Source of the DNA: RGIG5952 sp045603485 | GTDB taxonomy: Bacteria > Verrucomicrobiota > Kiritimatiellia > RFP12 > JAAYLN01 | Direction: 5' to 3' | Length of the DNA stretch: 28,406 nt | Assembly (NCBI GenBank): GCA_045603485.1 | Contig: JAZUMF010000085.1 | Coordinates: 1-28,406 of the forward strand | Shown here: positions 23,277 to 28,406 of the stretch, piece after piece | Layout of the letters: every line of letters begins with the position of its first letter | Position numbering within the stretch: the stretch's first letter is position 1 | Notes under the pieces: model-generated | Databases searched by the model: none | Told to the model about the DNA's origin: nothing | The model's input: the letters and a program-made list of their open reading frames with translations, nothing else | Program-made: the position numbers and the translations under genes

Positions 23277-25736
23277 CTAAAAAGGATTCTCTGGCCAATT
23301 GTGCTTTGGATAACGGCCACGCATTTCCTTTCTGACAAGAGGATAGCCCGTTTTCCAGAAACTTGCCAAATCGTCCGTCACCGCAACAGGACGCTGCGCG
23401 GGAGATAAAAGCGTAATTTTAACTGGCGCGCTCCCACCAGCCAGCATAGGCGTTGAACTCACGCCGAAGAAATCCTGTAGTTTTGCAGAAATAATCGGCG
23501 TCTCACCTTGGTCATATCTGATGCGGGCACGATGGCCACATGGTAAAATCCAAGTAGTGGGTGCAAGCTTATCAATCTCTCTTTGACGGTGACCTACATA
23601 AGCATCCAACAAAGGTAAAAGATCGATACGGAGAATATCCTCCCAACGCCTCACACCATCAAGCCAACCCTCAAAAAATTCTTCAAGGTTTCCTTCTAGA
23701 GCCTCGTCACTGACATCTTGCCAACCCGAAGCTGGCAATATACGCCTCAAAAACAAGATTCGCGCTTGAAGATTGCGACTCTCCGGGGTCCACCCCAAAT
23801 TAGATACGCCGTGAAGTCTTATCCCCTCAAGGAGAGCGGAAAATGCCTTATCTGATGGCGGGGACGGCAATTGAGCATCAGAGAAAACAATCGCCCCTAG
23901 GCGCTTCCTGCGTAAAGCCACAACTCGATCCGATCGGCGATCCCATTTGCAAATATCCTCTACCTTGATTTGCGAAGCGAAATCGGCCTCAATATCGCTA
24001 GGATCAACAGGAGCCGCCAAACGCACCAGGCCATCTGCTCCGCTGTCCTGCATCTCAGCGACAACAATCATCGATTCTCCGGCAAAGCCGCTCTCAATGG
24101 CAACACGCGCACCATGTCCGCCAACCATACGGAAAAGACCGTTATTATCTCGCTTCTGTGCAATCCTGTCTGGAAAAGCCCATGAAAGCATCCGCCCGAC
24201 ATCGCACGAAGCGGAATCATTTTTAGGGAAAGCCCGACTCCAAGCATTAGACAATTTTCGGACGCGCTCAACCCAATCTCTTGGAAGGCGTGTCTCACCT
24301 GCCAAATCCAGGTCGCCCTTTACGCGCATAACCAGACGGCGAATATCGTCCTCAAAACGCAATTTCGTCTCAGAGGCGGCCTCCTCAACAACAGCAGCAC
24401 AAAGAGCCGCTTCCCTTGCCGCCCCCACCTCTGCCGCATGGTCAATCATATGCGCCAAACGGGGATGAGCCGAAATCTTACATAAACGCCGTCCTCGTTC
24501 AGTTATAATACGGTTATCATCTAACGCATCAAGCGAATGAAGAAGTTCTCCGGCAAGACGCCAAGCAGACTCGGGAGGCTCTGTCGGCCAAGGTAGAGCC
24601 GAACGCTCACTAGCCCCCCACAAGGCCGCTTGAAGACGGACTGGTGCAAGATCGGCATCCAAAATCTCAGGCAAAGCCTCAGGCAAAAGCGCTCCGTCAG
24701 TCTGCTCGTCCCAAAGTCGATAACAGACGCCAGGACAAAGACGACCCGCTCTGCCTCGGCGCTGATCGGCCCTGTCGCGGGTGACCCTCACAGTCTCCAG
24801 GCGGGACATTCCGTTATACGGAGAAAATCTGGAAACCCTAGACCATCCGCTATCAACAACGACCTTAATATCCTGAATAGTTAAGCTGGACTCGGCAATT
24901 GATGTCGACAAAACAACCTTACGCCTGCCACTCAAAGAGGGAGCAACAGCCCTATCCTGCATCTCTCTTGATAATGCACCGTAAAGAGGATAAATATCGA
25001 CATCCGAAGGAAGAGCCGCCTTCAGCAAAAGCTGTTCAGTACGGCGAATCTCGCCCTCACCAGGCAGAAATGCCAAAATGCCACCGTCGGTTTCTCTAAT
25101 CGCCCTCAATATCCCCGAAGCGGCAACCTCATGAATTGGCACCATTCCGGGAGAATTGCTCAAATAGCGGGTTTCAATTGGCCAAGTGCGCGCTGTTGCC
25201 CTGACAATACGGCAGTCATCGCCCAAATGATCGGCGACACCTTCAGCATCAAGTGTTGCCGACATCACAATTATACGCAAATCAGGGCGCAAAACCGCGC
25301 GCATATCCAATGTCAACGCAAGACCAAAGTCCGCATGAATACTTCTTTCGTGAAACTCGTCAAAAATTATAAGCCCAATATCGGCAAGCTCGGGGTCATG
25401 CAAAAGACGCTGTACCAGCAACCCCTCAGTCAAAATCTCAATTTTCGTTTTATCGCTTACGCAATGCTCCAATCTTACCTGATAGCCGACGAGACCGCCT
25501 ACCCTGTCGTCAACCAGACGCGACATAGATGAAGCCGCCATACGGGCGGCCAATCTTCGTGGCTCCAGCAGGATTATCTTACGGCCCTCCAGCCAAGGTT
25601 CGTTCATAAGAAACGGAGCCGTAAGCAGCGTCTTGCCCGTTCCCGGCGGAGCCTGCAAAACAACAGGTTTATTAGCAGAAAGGGCGTCCGCCACATCTGG
25701 CAAGACGCCCCTTATCGGTAAATCTGGAAGCTTCAT
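23277..25736 (-). CDS. hrpB: ATP-dependent RNA helicase HrpB (DEAH box)
   Basis: An 819-aa superfamily 2 helicase. Motif I is PPGTGKT (30-36), motif II DEFH (126-129; HrpB commonly has DEFHER), and motif III SATLD (159-163). The second RecA domain has VVLSTSIAESSLTI and motif VI QRRGRAGR. The helicase-associated middle region follows. The HrpB-specific C-terminal domain ends RYPKHNWPENP, close to the family's RYPKHxWPEDP. Length is normal. It shares a strand and a 39-base gap with the upstream cyclophilin gene and may be cotranscribed. Its start codon follows GGAAG. The cellular role of HrpB in bacteria is not settled. Confidence 0.97.
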   Translation of the reverse strand: MKLPDLPIRGVLPDVADALSANKPVVLQAPPGTGKTLLTAPFLMNEPWLEGRKIILLEPRRLAARMAASSMSRLVDDRVGGLVGYQVRLEHCVSDKTKIEILTEGLLVQRLLHDPELADIGLIIFDEFHERSIHADFGLALTLDMRAVLRPDLRIIVMSATLDAEGVADHLGDDCRIVRATARTWPIETRYLSNSPGMVPIHEVAASGILRAIRETDGGILAFLPGEGEIRRTEQLLLKAALPSDVDIYPLYGALSREMQDRAVAPSLSGRRKVVLSTSIAESSLTIQDIKVVVDSGWSRVSRFSPYNGMSRLETVRVTRDRADQRRGRAGRLCPGVCYRLWDEQTDGALLPEALPEILDADLAPVRLQAALWGASERSALPWPTEPPESAWRLAGELLHSLDALDDNRIITERGRRLCKISAHPRLAHMIDHAAEVGAAREAALCAAVVEEAASETKLRFEDDIRRLVMRVKGDLDLAGETRLPRDWVERVRKLSNAWSRAFPKNDSASCDVGRMLSWAFPDRIAQKRDNNGLFRMVGGHGARVAIESGFAGESMIVVAEMQDSGADGLVRLAAPVDPSDIEADFASQIKVEDICKWDRRSDRVVALRRKRLGAIVFSDAQLPSPPSDKAFSALLEGIRLHGVSNLGWTPESRNLQARILFLRRILPASGWQDVSDEALEGNLEEFFEGWLDGVRRWEDILRIDLLPLLDAYVGHRQREIDKLAPTTWILPCGHRARIRYDQGETPIISAKLQDFFGVSSTPMLAGGSAPVKITLLSPAQRPVAVTDDLASFWKTGYPLVRKEMRGRYPKHNWPENPF

Positions 25737-25750
25737 AAATCTTCCATCCG

Positions 25751-25769
25751 TCTCTTGAAAATCAAGAGA
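25751..25769 (-). repeat. Hairpin between cyclophilin and hrpB
   Basis: TCTCTTGA and TCAAGAGA form a perfect 8-bp stem with a three-base loop, 6 bases after the cyclophilin stop. No U-run follows, and the hrpB binding site lies just beyond it. It could tune hrpB expression or mark mRNA processing. Confidence 0.45.
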
Positions 25770-25775
25770 GGAAAT

Positions 25776-26375
25776 TTACTTGCGACGGATAGACTTAATA
25801 ACGACAGGTGTCGTAGGAACATCCTGCATGCCATTCTTAAAGCCAGTCTGAACCGCGGCAATCTTGTCAACCACATCCATACCGGCAACAACGCTGCCAA
25901 ATACAGCATAGCCATAACCTCTGGGATCCGGCGAACGGAAATTCAAAAAGCCGTTATCAACAGTATTGATAAAGAACTGGCATGTTGCACTGTCGACAAT
26001 CATCGTGCGAGCCATAGCGATAGTGCCGCGACGATTTTCAAGACCGTTATTTGCCTCGTTCTTAATCGGAGCCTTGGTTGACTTCTGAGTCATATCAGCA
26101 GTAAAGCCGCCACCCTGAACCATAAAGTTAGGGATCACACGATGGAAAATCGTTCCATCATAAAACTTCGCATCGACATACGAAAGGAAGTTTGCAACCG
26201 TAACAGGAGCCTTAGCCTCGTTGAGCTCGATTTCGACATTTCCAAGAGTCGTCTCCATGACGACAGTGACTGTATCTGCCATTTTCTTCGTTTCCTTTTC
26301 TGTAGGCTTGGCAGAATTGGCGAAAGCCAATGTAGCGCAAGCCGCAATAACTGAGATGAATGCCAATCGCTTCAT
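25776..26375 (-). CDS. Exported cyclophilin-type peptidyl-prolyl isomerase
   Basis: A 199-aa protein that catalyses cis-trans isomerisation of prolyl bonds. An N-terminal signal peptide (MKRLAFISVIAACATLAFA, cleaved near NSAKP) points to the periplasm. The cyclophilin domain starts near residue 34: TTLGNVEIELNEAKAPVTV, FHRVIPNFMVQGG (77-89 region, with the catalytic Arg), SATCQFFIN (commonly SQFFIN; here Cys) and YAVFGSVVAGMDVVDKIA. The Trp of drug-sensitive cyclophilins is absent. It is close to PpiA. A short leader with GGAG precedes the ATG, and the promoter lies at 26389-26397. hrpB follows on the same strand. Confidence 0.95.
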   Translation of the reverse strand: MKRLAFISVIAACATLAFANSAKPTEKETKKMADTVTVVMETTLGNVEIELNEAKAPVTVANFLSYVDAKFYDGTIFHRVIPNFMVQGGGFTADMTQKSTKAPIKNEANNGLENRRGTIAMARTMIVDSATCQFFINTVDNGFLNFRSPDPRGYGYAVFGSVVAGMDVVDKIAAVQTGFKNGMQDVPTTPVVIKSIRRK

Positions 26376-26388
26376 AACAACTCCATCA

Positions 26389-26397
26389 ATTATACCA
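26389..26397 (-). promoter_or_regulatory. Extended -10 promoter of the cyclophilin gene
   Basis: TGG then TATAAT reads on the minus strand, ending 13 bases before the ATG at 26375. The leader is short but retains GGAG. The promoter sits between the fucosidase stop and the cyclophilin start. Confidence 0.6.
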
Positions 26398-26408
26398 CAA
26401 AACCAAAT

Positions 26409-27410
26409 TTATTGATTTGCCTTTGCAAGCCCATCAAGAATATCGCATGCAATCGCAGGGAATCGACCCATAGGATCAGGACCGACATTAAGCATATAGT
26501 TAGAACCGATTGAAGCACATTTATTTTTAAGCTCCAAAATCTGCTCCACACTCTTGTAAGAAGTGTCAGTTGGGCGATACCCCCATGAATCATTCATGGT
26601 TCCAACAGTTTCATACAAAGCATTCGGATCAGTATCCTTCGCAACCTGATTATCCAATGGCGTATGATAGTCGCCAAGATTATGCCCTATACGGCCACTG
26701 ATAAGACAGCCGGGCTGATACTTGCGAACCATATCATGAAGCTCCGTTGCCTGCTCAAGAGAAATAGTTACAGGGACATCAAACCAAACAAGGCACAAAT
26801 CGCCATATTGAGTTAAAATCTCCTCAACCTGAGGCTTTGACTTACGCTCAAAATAACGAGAAAAATCGTGCTTTTCAACATCAGGCCAATCCCAGTCATT
26901 ACGCCATGGACGACCGCCGAAGCCCCAACCGCGCAAGCCGCCGCCATCGGGATCGCTCCAATCAAGATCCTGCGAATAATAAAGACCAAGCTTAATACCG
27001 GTCGCACGGCAAGCCTCCGCAATCTCCTCGATAATATCGCGCTTAAAAGGTGTCGCATCAACAACATTGAATTTTGAGACACGGCTGTGATAAAGGGCAA
27101 AACCCTCATGATGCTTTGATGTAATGACAAAGTATTTCATACCGGCATCGCGAGCGCGCTTCATCCAATCCATCGGATCAAAAAAGATAGGATTAAACGC
27201 CGCCGCAAGCTTCGCATATTCATCTACTGGAATGCGAGCCGAATGCTGAAGCCACTCGCCATAAGGATGAAGCCCCGGCTTACCCTTCCACTCACCGCCC
27301 AAAAGAGTATAAAGTCCCCAATGGGCCATCATACCAAACTGAGCTTCCTTAAACCATTTTTTTGATGCCTGCAACTCAGGCGAATCAACTTGTACCTTTT
27401 CTTGTTCCAT
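26409..27410 (-). CDS. GH29-like alpha-L-fucosidase, catalytic domain only, probably cytoplasmic
   Basis: A 333-aa protein matching the retaining alpha-L-fucosidase family. Motifs are MMAHWGLY (27-34), YFVITSKHHEGFALYHS (93-109), KLGLYYS and the nucleophile region LVWFDVP, with Asp211. In the family this motif is usually WFDG; here Val follows Asp. ETVGTMNDSWGY (267-278) and NYMLNVGPDPMGRFP are conserved. The protein ends just after the barrel; the C-terminal beta-sandwich of many GH29 enzymes is absent, which is known in shorter members. No signal peptide. The gene has its own promoter at 27440-27468 and a GAGGG binding site. With the rhamnosidase it suggests use of deoxysugar-rich glycans such as mucin, fucoidan or plant pectin side chains. 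Confidence 0.9.
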   Translation of the reverse strand: MEQEKVQVDSPELQASKKWFKEAQFGMMAHWGLYTLLGGEWKGKPGLHPYGEWLQHSARIPVDEYAKLAAAFNPIFFDPMDWMKRARDAGMKYFVITSKHHEGFALYHSRVSKFNVVDATPFKRDIIEEIAEACRATGIKLGLYYSQDLDWSDPDGGGLRGWGFGGRPWRNDWDWPDVEKHDFSRYFERKSKPQVEEILTQYGDLCLVWFDVPVTISLEQATELHDMVRKYQPGCLISGRIGHNLGDYHTPLDNQVAKDTDPNALYETVGTMNDSWGYRPTDTSYKSVEQILELKNKCASIGSNYMLNVGPDPMGRFPAIACDILDGLAKANQ

Positions 27411-27439
27411 AAAACCCTCAAGTTATTTTAACTATTACA

Positions 27440-27468
27440 AATATAAAAAACGCTCCCAAAAAAGTCAA
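27440..27468 (-). promoter_or_regulatory. Promoter of the fucosidase-like gene
   Basis: TTGACT (27468-27463), a 17-base spacer and TATATT (27445-27440). Transcription would begin near 27433, giving a leader of about 23 bases. Confidence 0.55.
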
Positions 27469-27477
27469 GCGCTTTGT

Positions 27478-27503
27478 GGTGTCAGACTGTTACACTTGAC
27501 ACC
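27478..27503. promoter_or_regulatory. Inverted repeat overlapping a plus-strand -35
   Basis: GGTGTCA (27478-27484) and TGACACC (27497-27503) flank 12 bases. The right arm overlaps the TTGACA at 27496-27501. It is a candidate operator in the region shared with the divergent fucosidase promoter. Confidence 0.3.
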
Positions 27504-27526
27504 CCACCCCTCAAGCTTGCTATACT
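27496..27526 (+). promoter_or_regulatory. Possible promoter with a wide spacer
   Basis: A consensus TTGACA (27496-27501) and TATACT (27521-27526) are separated by 19 bases, wider than ideal. It would read toward the cytidine deaminase gene, 150 bases downstream. Confidence 0.35.
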
Positions 27527-27597
27527 AAACTAGCGATTCAGTTTACCACTAAGAATTATTCAAATTGTAGCTCACCGACTTATCGCGTGAATAACAC

Positions 27598-27626
27598 TTG
27601 AAGTCTGTAAGTAAATCCGTTACAAT
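27598..27626 (+). promoter_or_regulatory. Promoter of the deaminase cassette
   Basis: TTGAAG (27598-27603), a 17-base spacer and TACAAT (27621-27626). The -10 is part of a small palindrome, TACAAT-G-ATTGTA. The leader would be about 42 bases. Confidence 0.55.
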
Positions 27627-27674
27627 GATTGTAGGAACAGATAGACAAACTTGAATTTGACGAGGAGATTACTT

Positions 27675-28070
27675 ATGGAAAAGATATGGGATGAAATGTA
27701 TGAAGCTGCAAAATCCGTATTGAATGAACGGAGAATTTCGGAATATGTCACCTGCAGAGAGGTATCTGCTGCAGTTCTTTCAAAATCAGGAAAGATATAT
27801 ACAGGTGTTTGTATCGACACCTGCTCAACACTTGGAATTTGTGCAGAAAGAAATGCTATTTTTAATATGATTACTAATGGTGAGCAAGAAATTGATAAAG
27901 TTCTTTGCATTTTACCTGATGGTTCTAACGGTGCTCCTTGTGGTGCTTGTCGAGAACTTATGGTTCAACTTATGGCAGGAAATTATTATGATATAGAAAT
28001 TATGCTTGATTATTTCACAGGCAAAACCATAAAACTCGGTGAAATAACTCCTGAATGGTGGATTAAATAA
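27675..28070 (+). CDS. Cytidine deaminase family protein
   Basis: A 131-aa zinc-dependent deaminase, the usual size of tetrameric cytidine deaminases and of the related blasticidin-S deaminases. The zinc site is CAERNA (the ligand Cys and proton-shuttle Glu) and PCGACRE (two Cys ligands). The ATG at 27675 is chosen over a TTG at 27651 because GAGGAG precedes it with good spacing. Codon use is clearly more AT-rich than in the genes to the left (many AAA, ATT and TTT codons). A nucleotidyltransferase follows 25 bases later, suggesting a two-gene operon. It could salvage cytidine or detoxify a nucleoside antibiotic; sequence alone does not decide. Likely laterally acquired. Confidence 0.9.
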   Translation: MEKIWDEMYEAAKSVLNERRISEYVTCREVSAAVLSKSGKIYTGVCIDTCSTLGICAERNAIFNMITNGEQEIDKVLCILPDGSNGAPCGACRELMVQLMAGNYYDIEIMLDYFTGKTIKLGEITPEWWIK

Positions 28071-28095
28071 ATTCCAATTTAACGAGGTGATTAAG

Positions 28096-28406
28096 ATGAT
28101 TGATATTACTGCTTGGATGGAAAACTTTTTACAAGCATTAAATGAAACCTTTGCAAACCGTGTATGGTTTGTTGGCCTGCAAGGTAGTTATGGTCGTGGC
28201 GAAGCTGGCGTCAAAAGCGATATTGATATTGTTGTTATTTTGAATGAATTGTCTTCCGCAGATATAAAAGTTTACAATGCTATGTTGGATACCTTGACCC
28301 ACCGAGAACTGATTTGCGGTTTTCTTTCAGGAAAAAAGGAAATTATGAATTGGGAGCCGTCGGACTTGTTTCAATTTTGCTATGACACCATACCCAGCAA
28401 GGGAAG
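28096..28406 (+). CDS. Nucleotidyltransferase-domain protein, cut by the window end
   Basis: An open frame starts at an ATG at 28096, with GAGGTG upstream, and runs uninterrupted to the window end (103 codons). The segment GSYGRGEAGVKSDIDIVVIL is the polymerase-beta-like nucleotidyltransferase signature, GS plus DxD. Antibiotic adenylyltransferases and MNT-type proteins share it. The DIDIV aspartates are the expected metal ligands. Composition matches the deaminase and not the rest of the window. The C-terminal part and any second catalytic residue lie beyond the edge, so resistance, toxin-antitoxin or other roles stay open. Confidence 0.85.
   Translation, partial: MIDITAWMENFLQALNETFANRVWFVGLQGSYGRGEAGVKSDIDIVVILNELSSADIKVYNAMLDTLTHRELICGFLSGKKEIMNWEPSDLFQFCYDTIPSKG

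Noticed and set aside
23947..24468. 173-codon plus-strand ORF
   Set aside because: Shadow of hrpB on the opposite strand; no family features.

Overview
The window reads as a bacterial chromosome segment of intermediate GC, probably from the PVC group (Lentisphaerota/Kiritimatiellota-like, gut-associated). The main reasons are four tandem secreted DUF4838 proteins, a SUMF1/formylglycine-generating-enzyme-like protein, a prepilin-like fragment, several glycan-degrading enzymes and no SusC/SusD pair. The phylum is an inference from gene families, not proven by a marker gene.

Layout. Positions 1-22 hold the start of a gene leaving the window on the minus strand. Positions 222-3692 are a plus-strand housekeeping run: THUMP/RlmL-like RNA methyltransferase, YchF ATPase and ParB. 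It ends in a short prepilin-like ORF whose stop overlaps, as a CTAG palindrome, the stop of a convergent SUMF1/FGE-like gene with a hypervariable-looking C-terminus. A tRNA-Ser(GCT) follows. Next comes about 1.16 kb without a credible protein gene. It contains a probable small structured RNA with its own promoter and terminator, three copies of a 29-bp repeat (two direct, one inverted) and CTCTGCG-type repeats.

Positions 5885-20859 are one long minus-strand glycan locus. In transcription order it encodes a small secreted Ala-Pro-rich protein resembling the C-terminal domain of the DUF4838 proteins; four DUF4838 paralogues (D, C, B, A), each with a signal peptide; a terminator and new promoter; a sugar-phosphate isomerase/epimerase-like TIM barrel; and a 1125-aa protein joining an SGNH/sialate-O-acetylesterase-like domain, a right-handed beta-helix and a clan-A-like glycoside hydrolase. 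A divergent GH78 alpha-L-rhamnosidase-like gene (21220) shares a 360-bp regulatory region with this locus. A GH29 alpha-L-fucosidase-like gene lies further right (26409-27410). The DUF4838 proteins carry export signals, but the rhamnosidase, fucosidase, esterase/hydrolase and isomerase do not. A likely division of labour is outside binding or cleavage by the DUF4838 set and inside trimming of deoxysugar-containing, acetylated oligosaccharides. No transporter is in the window, so the link is inferred.

Between the sugar genes are HrpB helicase and an exported cyclophilin. The right end is a compositionally different, AT-rich pair: a cytidine deaminase and a nucleotidyltransferase cut off by the window edge. 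They look like a laterally acquired, Firmicutes-like cassette. Several promoters share an extended -10 of the form TGnTATnAT, and two appear to start transcription at the start codon, giving leaderless mRNAs.
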